A stretch of 64,000 nucleotides of DNA from Blastocatellia bacterium (GCA_026985075.1 JALSQX010000010.1:27127-91126), one strand, 5' to 3'; positions 1 through 10,304 are shown, numbered from the stretch's first letter. Made by a program: numbers and translations. Notes: generated from the sequence alone by a model not told the origin.

Positions 1-43
1 TCACCTTCGAGACGGGCAGATCGAGCGCGAAGAGTATCAGTGA
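1..43 (+). CDS. 3' end of an upstream gene (partial)
   Basis: The first 43 bases read in one frame as HLRDGQIEREEYQ followed by TGA at 41-43. A basic/acidic ending of the form 'LRDGxIERxE' is common at the C-terminus of ABC transporter ATPases, so this may be the tail of one. Only 13 codons are visible and the other frames are also open, so the call is weak. Confidence 0.3.
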   Translation, partial: HLRDGQIEREEYQ

Positions 44-134
44 AGAGATCGTCTCTCCCTTCTCGTCCCCAGCGAAATCCTCTCGGCGTCCCTCCGCACG
101 AAATGCACTCTACCAGAGACGAGAACGGCGAGCT

Positions 135-164
135 TTGAATAAATCCGGCCGATTGTGGTAAACT
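135..164 (+). promoter_or_regulatory. Candidate sigma-70 promoter for ftsH
   Basis: TTGAAT (135-140) and TAAACT (159-164) are separated by 18 bases and lie about 30 bases before the ftsH start. Each box matches 4 of 6 consensus positions. No better pair lies between the upstream stop and ftsH. Confidence 0.35.
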
Positions 165-195
165 AAGATTCTGACCATTGAGGAGGAAGGCAGCG

Positions 196-2121
196 TTGGA
201 TTCGAAAGTGAGACAACTCGTCGTTTGGATCTTCATCATCGGAGCCGCCGTGCTCCTCTATAACTTCGCCCAAAACTCCGGGAATGCCGGCATCCAGGAC
301 CTCTCGTTTTCGGAGCTCGTCAAGCAGGTGGACCAGGGCAACGTATTGAAGGCCACGTTCGAAGAAGACCAGATCACCGGCACGCTCAGCTCGGGTCGAT
401 TCAAGACCGATCTGCCCAACGGCGAGATGCAAGCCGAATTGGCCAAGCGCATGCTCGAGCACGGCGTCGAGGTGAACTGGCGAAGCAGTAGTAGTGGATA
501 CTGGGTCTCTTTCCTGACCTGGGGCGTCCCGTTCCTACTCCTCATTGGCGTGTGGATTTTCATGCTCCGGCAAATGCAAGTCAGCGGAAACAAGGCATTG
601 AGTTTTGGCAAGAGTCGGGCGCGACTGCTCTCCAACCAGCAGAAACGGGTGACGTTCAAAGATGTGGCCGGCGTGGACGAGGCCAAGGAAGAATTGGCCG
701 AAATCATCGAATTCCTGAAAGATCCACAGAAATTTCAGAAGCTCGGCGGCCGGATTCCCAAAGGCGTCCTGATGATGGGTCCCCCGGGAACGGGAAAGAC
801 GCTCCTGGCCAGAGCGGTGGCTGGCGAAGCGGGCGTTCCCTTCTTCTCCATCTCTGGCTCCGAATTCGTGGAGATGTTCGTGGGCGTAGGAGCCTCTCGC
901 GTCCGCGATCTCTTCGAACAAGGGAAAAAGAATGCGCCCTGCATCATCTTCATCGATGAGATCGACGCCGTCGGCCGGCACCGGGGCGCTGGATTGGGTG
1001 GAGGGCACGACGAGCGCGAGCAGACGTTGAACCAACTGCTGGTCGAAATGGATGGATTCGAATCCAACGATGGCGTGATCCTCATCGCTTCGACGAACCG
1101 ACCGGATGTGCTCGATCCGGCCCTGCTGCGACCGGGGCGCTTCGATCGGCGTATTGTGGTCAATCGACCCGATCTGAAAGGACGGGAAGAGATTCTGCGC
1201 GTGCACGTGCGAAAGATCTCCCTGGCCGATGATGTGGACATCCGGGTCATTGCCCGGAGCACGCCCGGATTCACTGGCGCCGATCTGGCCAATCTGGTGA
1301 ACGAAGCCGCCCTGAACGCCGCGCGCTACGATCGGAAGGCGGTGACCATGGCCGACTTCGAGGTCGCCAAGGACAAGGTCCTGATGGGCGCCGAACGCCG
1401 CTCGATCGTCATCAGCGAGGAGGAGAAACGGCGGACCGCCTACCACGAATCCGGACATACCATGGTGGCCATGAAGGTCCCGCACGCCGATCCGGTTCAC
1501 AAGGTCACCATCATCCCGCGGGGAATGGCTCTGGGCTTGACGCAACAACTGCCCGAAGCCGATCGCTATATGCACACCCGCGAGTATCTGGAGAGTCAAA
1601 TCGCCATTCTCATGGGCGGACGCATCGCCGAAGAAGTGTTCCTCAACAGCATGACCACCGGAGCGAGTAACGATCTGGAACGAGCCACGGAACTCGCCCG
1701 GAAGATGGTCTGTGAATTCGGCATGTCGAACCTCGGCCCCCTCACCTTCGGGAAGAGCGATGAGCAGATCTTCCTCGGCAAAGAACTCATTCGACACCAG
1801 GATTACAGTCCGGAGACGGCCGTCAAGATCGACCAGGAAGTCAAGCGCATCGTGATGGAGCAGTATGAACGCGCGCGTTCCATCATCCTGGAAAACAAAG
1901 AGATCGTCGAGCGACTGGCCCAAGCCCTGCTCGACCGGGAGACGCTGGAAGCCTGGCAAATCAAGCGCATCGTGGAGGGGCTGCCACTGGAAGATCTGGA
2001 GACGCCTCCCCCTTCACCGAAAGACGAAACTTCCGAGTCCAAGGAAAAGGAAAAGGAATCCGAGGGCGTTCTCAAACCGATTCTCCCGCCCATTCGTGGC
2101 GATAATCCGGCGCCAGCCTGA
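196..2121 (+). CDS. ftsH: ATP-dependent zinc metalloprotease FtsH
   Basis: Membrane-anchored AAA+ protease that degrades unfolded and short-lived membrane and cytosolic proteins. Near the N-terminus a transmembrane segment ([17 protein letters not shown]) is followed by an extracytoplasmic domain and a second membrane segment ([20 protein letters not shown]). The AAA domain has Walker A GPPGTGKT (about residues 195-202), Walker [10 protein letters not shown] and the second region of homology with the arginine pair. The zinc site HESGH is at about 417-421. Length is about 641 aa, normal for the family. The frame is open from a TTG at 178, but a strong Shine-Dalgarno AGGAGG (181-186) lies inside that extension and sits 9 bases before the TTG at 196, so I start at 196 (MDSKVRQL). 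It converges on comEC with 21 bases between stops. A second ftsH lies at 46949. Confidence 0.96.
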   Translation: MDSKVRQLVVWIFIIGAAVLLYNFAQNSGNAGIQDLSFSELVKQVDQGNVLKATFEEDQITGTLSSGRFKTDLPNGEMQAELAKRMLEHGVEVNWRSSSSGYWVSFLTWGVPFLLLIGVWIFMLRQMQVSGNKALSFGKSRARLLSNQQKRVTFKDVAGVDEAKEELAEIIEFLKDPQKFQKLGGRIPKGVLMMGPPGTGKTLLARAVAGEAGVPFFSISGSEFVEMFVGVGASRVRDLFEQGKKNAPCIIFIDEIDAVGRHRGAGLGGGHDEREQTLNQLLVEMDGFESNDGVILIASTNRPDVLDPALLRPGRFDRRIVVNRPDLKGREEILRVHVRKISLADDVDIRVIARSTPGFTGADLANLVNEAALNAARYDRKAVTMADFEVAKDKVLMGAERRSIVISEEEKRRTAYHESGHTMVAMKVPHADPVHKVTIIPRGMALGLTQQLPEADRYMHTREYLESQIAILMGGRIAEEVFLNSMTTGASNDLERATELARKMVCEFGMSNLGPLTFGKSDEQIFLGKELIRHQDYSPETAVKIDQEVKRIVMEQYERARSIILENKEIVERLAQALLDRETLEAWQIKRIVEGLPLEDLETPPPSPKDETSESKEKEKESEGVLKPILPPIRGDNPAPA

Positions 2122-2142
2122 GAATGGATGAGGAGCGCCGTT

Positions 2143-5118
2143 TTAACCACCGCATTCGTCCCCATTGATCAGCGACGCCCACCGATCGAGCGTCTTCTGG
2201 CAGGCCGGGCGCGGCCTCAGGGATCGAGGAAAAAGATGACTCCCGCTCCGGCTCCCGTTCGGATCACCACCCCGTCTCATTTCCCTTCGCTGCGGAGGCT
2301 CCTCTCGGTTCCCTTTCGCCCTCAGGCCCTCTGAACTCTGGAACTCCCGGGGAACGAACGTGAGCACCTCCAGATTGTGACCATCGGTGCGGATGGTGAT
2401 CGTTCCCCATCGCCCAGTTTGGAGGATCGTGGCCCCCAACGATTGATACCGCGCCACGACCTCCGGGTGCGGATGCCCAAATGGGCTGTGTTCGCCCACG
2501 GAGATGACAGCATATCGAGGTCGAACGCGGCGAACGAACGCCTCCGTGGAGGACGTGCGACTGCCATGATGAGGGACTTTGAGCACATCGCTCTTCAGAT
2601 CCAGCGCGCCAGCCATGAGCGCCCGTTCGACCCGGCCGGAAATATCGCTGGTCAGCAGGAACGTCCGTCGCCCATACGTCATCTTCACGACCACCGCCTC
2701 GTCGTTCCCCCAGGGCGCGTCGTCCTTCTCTGCGGGCGGAGGCCAAAGAATGTCCACCGTGACGCCCTCAATGCGAAAACGATCTCCGGCGGCGATGAAT
2801 TGTACGGGAAGGCGAACGCGCCGACGCACGCGCTCGAATTGCTCAAATTCTGGATCGCTCACGGGAGCGCGCGCCAGAAGAACGCGACCGACGCTGAAAT
2901 TGTTCATGACGTCGCCGAACCCCTGGATGTGATCGATGTCGGCATGGGTGGGCAGAATGTAATCGATGCGCTGGAGCCCTCGTACCCAGAGGAAATTCGA
3001 TACCACGGCCTCCCCCACGGTGAGCGTATCTTCGACAAAACCGGGCGTCCCACTCCGCTCGCCGGACCGCTGAAATGACCATCGCCCGCCACTATCGATG
3101 AGCATCGTCGTCCCTCGCGGGAACTGGACCAATGCCGCATCTCCCTGATCGACATCCAGAAACGAGAGAGTCAACCATCCATCCCGGTGAACGACGCCGT
3201 CTGGATGGGTGACGATGATCGCCAGGCACACCAGAAACATGAGTCCGAACGCGGCAAGGGGCCGCACGGCGAGCCGATGCTCCCGACATCCGGACGCCCG
3301 TTCCGGCATAGACTTCAGATGGGAGAGCCACAGCGGTTGCCACCGATGCGCGGCGCAGGCCAATCCAACGAGCGCCAGGAGATACATCCCATAGACGGCT
3401 CTGGCCCAACCGGTATACTCGGCTACGCGAAAGCTGGCCCACGGAAGCCGGAGCCAAGGCTCCACGCCCGATGGAATCCATTCGACGAGCCGTTGACCGA
3501 CGGCGACGACGGGGAGAGCGAGGCGCACACTGAGCCCCGCCATAGCGAACGCGAGCAATGCCGAGATGACGAACAGCGCCATGCCCACCGTCACCCAGAT
3601 ATTGAGCACAATGCCTCCCGGCGCGACGCGATGAAAATACAACACCATCGCCGGTAAGACGCCGATCTGTACCGCCGCCGATACGATCACCGATAGGACG
3701 AGGGCGCGAATCATCCATTGTGCGCCGGGCCAGCGATTGAGCCTCAGCGCCCAAGGCGACTTATCGAGTTGAAACGTGATCGGCGAGGTCTGCATCTCCC
3801 GCTCGAAGGCGCGCTGATCCCAATAGATCAGTTCGGCCAACTGGCGAACCCACTGGGCGCAGCGAGGCAGTTGGGGTGCCTTCTCGCTGGGCTGCCAGCT
3901 CCCGATGGCTCGCAATCGATCGATCACCGGAAAGGCCAGCAGGCTCATCGACAATACGGCCAGGAAGGTGAGTTGGAAACCGGGGGCGAACACCTGTTCG
4001 GGATCGATGACGAGCAAGACGAAGGCGGCCAGCCCAATGGTATTGGCGGCCTGAGCCGATCGAAACAGCAGCGGGGCGGCCAACGCGGCGGTGATCATCG
4101 TCGTCGCCCGAACGACGGGCGCGTGATCCAGACCAATCATCAGCGCATAGACCCAGAGGAGGCCGCTCACGACCAGAAAGCGCCACCATCGATTTCGCCC
4201 GAAGAGAGAGAGCATCCCGAGCAGTATCCCCGCCAGGAACCCCACGTGCATTCCCGAGATGACCAGAACGTGAAACGTGCCTCCAGCGCGAAAGCGCTCG
4301 GCTATCTGCCGACCGATGAAATGTCGATTGCCGAGGAGGACGGCCTTCAAGAGAGCCGCCGCTCGGCCAGAGAAGAGTTCATCGATGGCCAGCTCGGCGC
4401 GGCGCTTGAGTCGGTAGAGCGTGGTCCAGAGGGGATGTCCTCGTCCCCGAGCCAATACGGTGATGAGTCGGGGACTCTTGACGACGCCGGAAACGTCATA
4501 TCCATGTTGATCGAGATACTCGGTGTAGTTGGGCGAGCCCGGGTTCCGATATCGACTGGCGCGCCTGAGAAACGTCAAGACCCGAATCCAGTCGCCATAC
4601 CGGAGATGGCGTCCGGCATACTGCGCTTCCGCCACCTCATCGACGAGGGGGACCATGAGGCGCATCCGCCCGCGAGCCGGATGAACGCGCTTGAGCGTCT
4701 GGATACGCTCCACGTCCACATCCAAATACACCCGTTGAGGGGCATCCTCCGGAGGACGGGAGAGCCGACCCACGACGTCTACCGGTTCCGTCGGCCGGAT
4801 GATCCCCCTCCGATAGAGTTCTCGCAGGCGCTGCGGCTGCCTATCCAGCCGTTCGAGGTGAACGAGTAATGCCCCAGCACACATCATCCCGGCCAAGAGC
4901 ACCCAGCTCGCGGGGAGCGAAGATGAAACGCCTTCTCGGTTGCTCTTCAGATAAGAGAAGAGACCGAGAAAGAAACATCCTCCCGTCGAAGCGAACCATA
5001 ACCAGAGGGAAGCGTGCAGATACGGCTCACCGGCAATGCCGAGCGAAAACGCGGCGGCCACAAACAGCATGGGTTGAAAACGCGGCCGCAGGGGGACGAA
5101 CCGCTCATTGGAGATCAT
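2143..5118 (-). CDS. comEC: ComEC/Rec2-type DNA uptake channel with C-terminal metallo-beta-lactamase domain
   Basis: Inner-membrane channel for uptake of single-stranded DNA in natural transformation. The 991-aa protein has the expected order: an N-terminal membrane and OB-fold-like region (Competence N-term DUF4131 type), a central multi-spanning Competence domain with HVLVISGMHVGFLAG, and a C-terminal metallo-beta-lactamase-like domain with THADIDHIQGFGD (the ComEC version of the metal motif) and HHGS. The last 65 or so residues are Arg/Pro-rich, match nothing conserved in ComEC, and may be a 3' extension running towards ftsH. The start overlaps the upstream helicase by 14 bases, which suggests translational coupling. 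No other competence gene is visible here. Confidence 0.92.
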   Translation of the reverse strand: MISNERFVPLRPRFQPMLFVAAAFSLGIAGEPYLHASLWLWFASTGGCFFLGLFSYLKSNREGVSSSLPASWVLLAGMMCAGALLVHLERLDRQPQRLRELYRRGIIRPTEPVDVVGRLSRPPEDAPQRVYLDVDVERIQTLKRVHPARGRMRLMVPLVDEVAEAQYAGRHLRYGDWIRVLTFLRRASRYRNPGSPNYTEYLDQHGYDVSGVVKSPRLITVLARGRGHPLWTTLYRLKRRAELAIDELFSGRAAALLKAVLLGNRHFIGRQIAERFRAGGTFHVLVISGMHVGFLAGILLGMLSLFGRNRWWRFLVVSGLLWVYALMIGLDHAPVVRATTMITAALAAPLLFRSAQAANTIGLAAFVLLVIDPEQVFAPGFQLTFLAVLSMSLLAFPVIDRLRAIGSWQPSEKAPQLPRCAQWVRQLAELIYWDQRAFEREMQTSPITFQLDKSPWALRLNRWPGAQWMIRALVLSVIVSAAVQIGVLPAMVLYFHRVAPGGIVLNIWVTVGMALFVISALLAFAMAGLSVRLALPVVAVGQRLVEWIPSGVEPWLRLPWASFRVAEYTGWARAVYGMYLLALVGLACAAHRWQPLWLSHLKSMPERASGCREHRLAVRPLAAFGLMFLVCLAIIVTHPDGVVHRDGWLTLSFLDVDQGDAALVQFPRGTTMLIDSGGRWSFQRSGERSGTPGFVEDTLTVGEAVVSNFLWVRGLQRIDYILPTHADIDHIQGFGDVMNNFSVGRVLLARAPVSDPEFEQFERVRRRVRLPVQFIAAGDRFRIEGVTVDILWPPPAEKDDAPWGNDEAVVVKMTYGRRTFLLTSDISGRVERALMAGALDLKSDVLKVPHHGSRTSSTEAFVRRVRPRYAVISVGEHSPFGHPHPEVVARYQSLGATILQTGRWGTITIRTDGHNLEVLTFVPREFQSSEGLRAKGNREEPPQRREMRRGGDPNGSRSGSHLFPRSLRPRPACQKTLDRWASLINGDECGG

Positions 5119-7126
5119 CGGTTTCTTCGGTGGAGATGATCCACTCTTCCATCAACGAACCATCGAGCTCTTGAATGAAGGGCGAAGGTCGGAGAATCAC
5201 GTGACGGCTTCGCTCGCGCCCCAGTCGCGGATAACAGAGATAGAGCTCATCCTTGGCTCGCGTGGTGGCTACGTAGAAGAGCCGTCTTTCCTCTTCCAGC
5301 GCCTCCTCATCGCGCCAGGCCCGCGCGGTCGGGAAGCGCCCCTCGGCCATCCAGATGAGGAACACGACGCGCCACTCCAACCCTTTGGCCTGATGAATCG
5401 AAGAGAGGATCAGGTATTCATCCTCATCGTCTTCGCTCAGAGCGTCCTCGCCATAAACGCCGTCCCGCATGGAGAAGCGCTCCGTCCCGATGAGCGCAAC
5501 TTCGTTGAGAAAAGTTTCCGTGGAGTCATACCGAGCGGCGAAGCCCGCCAGTTGCCGGAGGTCCTCCAATCGCGCCTCAGCGTTGGTATAGTTGAGGCGC
5601 AGATACTCCACGTAGTCGCTCTCCAACACCGCTCCGATCTGAGCCGATGGAGAATGCGCGACCGGCGGTCGCGTGAGACTCTCGACGAGCGCGAGAAATC
5701 GCTCCCATCCCGCTTCGGCTCGACGAGGGATCAGGCGAGCGCGACTGATGGAGGTGAGCGCCGTCAGGGGATGACGCGATCGGCGGATCTCATCCCAGAC
5801 GCGCTCGGCGGTGCGCTTGCCGATTCCGGGAATGAGCCGCAGGGCCCGCATCCATGCCAATTCGTCATAGGGATTATGAACGAGCCGGAGGTGGGCCAGG
5901 ACATCTTTAATATGCGCCTGCTCGAAAAATCGCACGCCGGACCGCACCAGATACGGGATGCCTCGCCGCAGGAGTTCCACCTGCAGTTCCATCGAATGGT
6001 AGTGCGAGCGATAGAGCACCGCCATCTCGTTGAGCGGGATGCCGTCATCCCGCAGTTCGAGCGCGCGAGTGACGACGAATTCCGCCTGCTCGTAGACATC
6101 CTGCGCCGGGACGAGCGCGGGCTTCGGTCCACGGCGACGATGAGCGCGCAGCCGCTTGGGAAACTGCTTCCGATTGTGCGCAATGGAGGCATTGGCCAAT
6201 TGGAGCACTTCCGGCGTGCTCCGGTAGTTCACCTCCAGGCGATAGATCCGGGCCTCAGGATACCGCTCGGGGAACTCGTAGATGTTGCGGAAATCAGCGC
6301 CCCGCCAGCTATAAATCGATTGGGCATCATCGCCGACTACCATCACGCTCCGGTGCTCTTCGGCGAGCAGATCGATGATGTCGGCCTGGATGCGGTTCGT
6401 GTCCTGATACTCGTCGACCAGAATGTGCTGGAAGCGCTGCGCGTAGTAGCGACGGACGTCCGGATGGTCCTGGAGCAATCGCTTCCAGTTGAGCAACAGA
6501 TCATCATAATCCATCATGTTCTCGCGCCGCTTCCGCTGCTCGTAGACCCGGCCGACCAGCGCGATATCGAACGTGAGCGCCTCGAAATAGGGATACGAAC
6601 GCGCGATCACCTCTTCGATAGGCGACGCCGTGTTGGCGGCGAGGCTCAAGATATCGCGCACGATCTCGCTCCGCGGGAACCGGCGCGCCCGGGTATCAAT
6701 GCCCGCCTCGCGCACGCAGGCGGTGATGAGCTCCTTGCTATCCTCAGTATCAACGATGGTATAGTTCGGCCGATATCCTATGCGCTCAGCGTGCTGGCGA
6801 AGCGTACGATTGGCGATGTGATGAAACGTGCCGCCCCACAGTCGACGGACGTCCATCTGTAACAGAGCTTCTACCCGCCGGAGCATCTCGCGGGCTGCTT
6901 TATTCGTGAAGGTGACCAGTAAGATGCGCGATGGGTCAACGCCCTGCTCGATGAGCCAGGCCACACGATAGGTCACCACGCGCGTTTTCCCCGAGCCGGC
7001 TCCGGCGATGACGAGTATGGGCCCTCGGTCGGCGGTCACAGCGGCATACTGTTCTTCGTTCAACTCGGCGCGATAGTCAATCAAAGATCGCCGACTCGTC
7101 GGGCGTTTGAGGACGTATCGTTTCAT
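5105..7126 (-). CDS. UvrD/PcrA/Rep-family superfamily 1 DNA helicase
   Basis: ATP-dependent 3'-5' DNA helicase of superfamily 1A. Visible motifs: Q-like region LNEEQYAAV, Walker A AGAGSGKT, motif Ia VTFTNKAAREM, Walker B LVDEYQDTN, motif III VGDDAQSIYSWRGA, motif IV VNYRS, motif V HQAKGLEWRVVFL and motif VI VATTRAKDELYL. At 673 aa it is near PcrA/UvrD/Rep length but lacks the long C-terminal tail of UvrD. A short acidic stretch (ALSEDDEDEY) precedes motif V. It lies in the minus-strand run alaS - (small ORF) - helicase - comEC and overlaps comEC by 14 bases, consistent with a DNA repair and uptake unit. I cannot separate PcrA, UvrD and Rep by eye, so no symbol is given. Confidence 0.94.
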   Translation of the reverse strand: MKRYVLKRPTSRRSLIDYRAELNEEQYAAVTADRGPILVIAGAGSGKTRVVTYRVAWLIEQGVDPSRILLVTFTNKAAREMLRRVEALLQMDVRRLWGGTFHHIANRTLRQHAERIGYRPNYTIVDTEDSKELITACVREAGIDTRARRFPRSEIVRDILSLAANTASPIEEVIARSYPYFEALTFDIALVGRVYEQRKRRENMMDYDDLLLNWKRLLQDHPDVRRYYAQRFQHILVDEYQDTNRIQADIIDLLAEEHRSVMVVGDDAQSIYSWRGADFRNIYEFPERYPEARIYRLEVNYRSTPEVLQLANASIAHNRKQFPKRLRAHRRRGPKPALVPAQDVYEQAEFVVTRALELRDDGIPLNEMAVLYRSHYHSMELQVELLRRGIPYLVRSGVRFFEQAHIKDVLAHLRLVHNPYDELAWMRALRLIPGIGKRTAERVWDEIRRSRHPLTALTSISRARLIPRRAEAGWERFLALVESLTRPPVAHSPSAQIGAVLESDYVEYLRLNYTNAEARLEDLRQLAGFAARYDSTETFLNEVALIGTERFSMRDGVYGEDALSEDDEDEYLILSSIHQAKGLEWRVVFLIWMAEGRFPTARAWRDEEALEEERRLFYVATTRAKDELYLCYPRLGRERSRHVILRPSPFIQELDGSLMEEWIISTEETDDLQ

Positions 7127-7556
7127 CGGTATCGCGGGCTGTTGATTTTATCACGACCTCAACGCCGTGATAAGGGGCGGTCTCCGGTGCGGCCATCAAA
7201 CGTTCGTCCGGGTCCACTGATAGCCATAGCGTCCGTCGCCTTTTCAGGGCTCGTGGGGATGACTGGTCTCCTCGGGCGCGCTTCTTCTTTCGTGATCTCT
7301 CTGGGAAGCTCCCGATGCCCGATTGACGCACCGAGCGCTCTCCGTTGATCATAGAGTACGCCTTCCACCGACGATGAAGATGCTGCGAGACGCTCCAACG
7401 GGATACGGGAACCCCCTCCCCGGTGGATGTGATGACGTCTCGCCAGCGAATGGAGAGAGACCCCTGCCATCCTGCAGAAACCTCCAGCACGTCATCTGGT
7501 GGAATCGACGATGCTTCGCCAACCAATGGAGAGCGGCTCCACGAACCCGGACTCAC
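7077..7556 (-). CDS. Doubtful 159-aa ORF between alaS and the helicase
   Basis: A GTG start overlaps the alaS stop as GTGA (7553-7556), and the frame runs 159 codons to end 50 bases inside the helicase start. The first half (about 85 residues) looks protein-like, with WRDVITSTGEGVPVSRWSV. The second half is Arg/Lys-rich, with little third-position bias. I recognise no family. The overlap geometry resembles translational coupling, but the reading could be chance or the remnant of a frameshifted gene. Confidence 0.22.
   Translation of the reverse strand: MSPGSWSRSPLVGEASSIPPDDVLEVSAGWQGSLSIRWRDVITSTGEGVPVSRWSVSQHLHRRWKAYSMINGERSVRQSGIGSFPERSRKKKRARGDQSSPRALKRRRTLWLSVDPDERLMAAPETAPYHGVEVVIKSTARDTDETIRPQTPDESAIFD
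7148..7173. repeat. 8-bp inverted repeat upstream of the helicase
   Basis: TTATCACG (7148-7155) and CGTGATAA (7166-7173) form a perfect inverted repeat with a 10-base centre, ending 22 bases before the helicase start. It may be an operator or an mRNA hairpin. The 7127-7552 interval holds nothing else clear. Confidence 0.4.
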
Positions 7557-10216
7557 CGGTTCAGGAATCGGGCCACGATATCGTAACTCGCCGCTAACGC
7601 CTCGTCGAGCTTTTCCGGCGCTCGGCCACCGGCCTCGGCCAGTTCGGGCCGCCCGCCGCCGCCGCCGCCAACGATGCGGGCCAGCTCTTTGACGATCTTC
7701 CCGGCGTGCAATCGCTCGGTGAGGTCTCGAGAGACGCGCACGACGAGAGCGGCCTTTCCATCCTGGGCTCGACCGAGGACGACGACGCCCGATGTGAGTT
7801 GCTGCAATAACTGGTCGGCCAATTGGCGCATACCCGCGGCATCCAGATCCTCCACGCGCTCGGCGACGACTTTGACGCCATTCACCTCGCGAGCGCGAGT
7901 CGCCGCCCGGCCCGCCGTGCGACTGGCCAGCTTCAACTGTAACAGCTCGACCTCCCGTTGAGCCGACTTCAATTCCGCCAGCACGCGCGCGACCTGTCGA
8001 GGAACATCCTGCGGAGACGTCTTCAAGAGCTCGGCCAGATGAGCCAGCTCCTCCTCATCCTGTTGAAAGCGCTCCAGGGCCGCTTTCCCGGCGACCGCCT
8101 CGATGCGGCGCACGCCGGCGCCGATGGATTCCTCTCTGATGATCTTGAACAGACCGATATCGCCCGTCCGGCGCACGTGCGTTCCGCCACACAACTCCTT
8201 GCTGAAGCCGGGTACTTCGACGACGCGAACGCGGTGACCGTATTTCTCGCCAAAGAACGCGATGGCCCCCGATGCCAGCGCTTCCTCCAATGGCAGGATG
8301 TGCGTCTTCACCTCTACATTGCGCAGGATCTGCTCGTTGACCAGATTCTCGATCTCCTCGATCTCCTCGTCAGTGAGCGGCGCAAAGTGCGTGAAGTCGA
8401 ATCGCAATCGGTCGGGGGCCACCAGGCTCCCGGCCTGTTTCACGTGTGGTCCGAGCACGGCTCGCAAGGCGGCGTGAACCAGATGCGTTCCCGTGTGGTG
8501 GGGGCGAATTCGCTGGCGCCGTTCAGCATCCACGCGGGCGATCACCTCATCCCCGACGCGAAGGCCTCCTTCCTCTACGAGGACGCGATGAACGTATTTC
8601 ACGCTGAGGATCGACCCATTGAGCGCGAAGGTCTTGGACACGGTATCCTTGACCACGGCCCGCACCTGCTCGCCTTCGATGACGCCGGTATCGCCGATCT
8701 GCCCTCCGGATTCGGCGTAAAACGGCGTGCGGTCCAGGACGACCTCAGCCTCCATCCCTTCGGAGACCTCATCGACGGGACGATCATCGACGAACAGACG
8801 GACCACCGTGGCCTCGGCTTCGAGCGTCTCGTAGCCCAGAAAGGCGCTGTCGATCTCCCGCTGTTCGCCCGCCTCAGCGCGTTCGCGTCTCTCGCCGAGC
8901 GAAGCTTTCCAACTGGCCTGAGCGCGTTGCCGTTGTCTCTCCAGTTCCTCTCGGAAGCCCGTCCAGTCCACTGAATAGCCGCGTTGCTCGGCGATGTACT
9001 CGATGAGATCCTCGCGCAATCCGAACGTGTCGTAGAGCATGAAGGCGTCTTTCCCGCTGATCACTCGATCGGTGGTGCGTTCCATGACCTCATCCAGCCT
9101 CCGCAATCCGATGGAGAGCGTCGATGAGAACAATTTTTCTTCATGAGTGACCACGCGCTCGATCGTCTTCCGGGCATCGCTGAGCTCGGGATAAGCCTCG
9201 CCCATGAGATCGGCGACGAACCCGGTGACCTTATAGAAGAACGGCGAAGCGATGCCCAATTTGCGCCCATGCCAGAGCGCCCGTCGCATGATCTTGCGCA
9301 GCACATAAGCGCGCCATTCGTTGCCGGGGAACACGCCATCGGTGATGAGGAACGCCGTGGCCCGCGCGTGATCGGCGATGACCCGCATCGAGATGCCCTC
9401 ATCGCTCGCGTATACATATTCCCTTCCGGCCAGAGAGGCGATGTAGTCAATGAGAGGTCGAAGAAGATCCGTCTCATAGTTGGATTTCACGCCCTGTAAT
9501 ACGGCGGCCATGCGCTCCAGTCCCATGCCGGTATCCACAGAGGGTTTGGGGAGCGGCGTCATCCGGCCATGCTCGTCGCGATTGTATTGCATGAAGACGA
9601 GATTCCAGATCTCGATGACATCGTCGCCGGGACCATTGACGAGCTCGGCCCGATTCGCCGTCAGATCATCGCCGAGGTAATAATGGATCTCGCTGCAGGG
9701 ACCGCAGGGGCCGGTCTCTCCCATGGCCCAGAAATTCTCCTTCTCGCCAAATCGCAAGATGCGATCCGAGGGAGCACCGACTTTCTTCCACAGGTTGAAG
9801 GCCTCATCATCATCCTCGAAGACGGTGAACCACAACCGCTCGATCGGCAACTGGAACTCTTCGATGAGCAGCTCCCAGGCGTAGACGATGGCTTCCTCTT
9901 TGAAGTAATCGCCGAAGGAGAAGTTCCCCAGCATCTCAAACAGCGTATGATGGCGGGGACTCGGTCCCACTTGCTCCAGGTCATTGTGCTTCCCCGAGAC
10001 CCGCAAGCATCTCTGACAAGAGGTGGCGCGCGTGTATGGCCGCTTCTCCAGGCCCAGGAAGACATTCTTGAATTGCACCATGCCGGCGTTGGTGAACAGC
10101 AATGTGGGATCGCCAGCGGGCACGAGCGAAGAAGAGCGAACGACTGTGTGTCCGCGGTCGGCAAAGAATTTCAGAAAGGCTTTTCTGATCTCGGAACCAC
10201 TCACCGGTTTCTCCAT
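7553..10216 (-). CDS. alaS: Alanyl-tRNA synthetase
   Basis: Class II aminoacyl-tRNA synthetase that charges tRNA-Ala, with a built-in editing domain. The N-terminal catalytic core begins MEKPVSGSEIRKAFLKFFADRGH and carries FTNAGMVQFK and CLRVSGKHNDLEQVG. The editing domain has HHTGTHLVHAALR and the distal CGGTHVRRTGDIG zinc ligands. The C-terminus has the DHHA1-like Gly-rich segment VGGGGGGRPELAEAGG. Length 887 aa is usual. I start at the ATG at 10216, not the longer in-frame 10264, because GGAGGGAG lies just upstream of 10216 and the extra 16 residues are not conserved AlaS sequence. It leads a minus-strand run with the helicase and comEC. Confidence 0.96.
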   Translation of the reverse strand: MEKPVSGSEIRKAFLKFFADRGHTVVRSSSLVPAGDPTLLFTNAGMVQFKNVFLGLEKRPYTRATSCQRCLRVSGKHNDLEQVGPSPRHHTLFEMLGNFSFGDYFKEEAIVYAWELLIEEFQLPIERLWFTVFEDDDEAFNLWKKVGAPSDRILRFGEKENFWAMGETGPCGPCSEIHYYLGDDLTANRAELVNGPGDDVIEIWNLVFMQYNRDEHGRMTPLPKPSVDTGMGLERMAAVLQGVKSNYETDLLRPLIDYIASLAGREYVYASDEGISMRVIADHARATAFLITDGVFPGNEWRAYVLRKIMRRALWHGRKLGIASPFFYKVTGFVADLMGEAYPELSDARKTIERVVTHEEKLFSSTLSIGLRRLDEVMERTTDRVISGKDAFMLYDTFGLREDLIEYIAEQRGYSVDWTGFREELERQRQRAQASWKASLGERRERAEAGEQREIDSAFLGYETLEAEATVVRLFVDDRPVDEVSEGMEAEVVLDRTPFYAESGGQIGDTGVIEGEQVRAVVKDTVSKTFALNGSILSVKYVHRVLVEEGGLRVGDEVIARVDAERRQRIRPHHTGTHLVHAALRAVLGPHVKQAGSLVAPDRLRFDFTHFAPLTDEEIEEIENLVNEQILRNVEVKTHILPLEEALASGAIAFFGEKYGHRVRVVEVPGFSKELCGGTHVRRTGDIGLFKIIREESIGAGVRRIEAVAGKAALERFQQDEEELAHLAELLKTSPQDVPRQVARVLAELKSAQREVELLQLKLASRTAGRAATRAREVNGVKVVAERVEDLDAAGMRQLADQLLQQLTSGVVVLGRAQDGKAALVVRVSRDLTERLHAGKIVKELARIVGGGGGGRPELAEAGGRAPEKLDEALAASYDIVARFLNR

Positions 10217-10304
10217 CGGCTCCCTCCTTGGCCCCTCAAGACCACCGGCTCTCGGCTTCCTCATTGCCTCTAGGGCGATAGTCTTCCTTCATCGCAAACC
10301 TTAA

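Noticed and set aside
535..1959. 474-codon minus-strand frame opposite ftsH
   Set aside because: It is the antisense shadow of a strongly coding gene; its residues have no family pattern.
5108..6862. 584-codon plus-strand frame opposite the helicase
   Set aside because: Antisense shadow; helicase motifs are complete on the minus strand.
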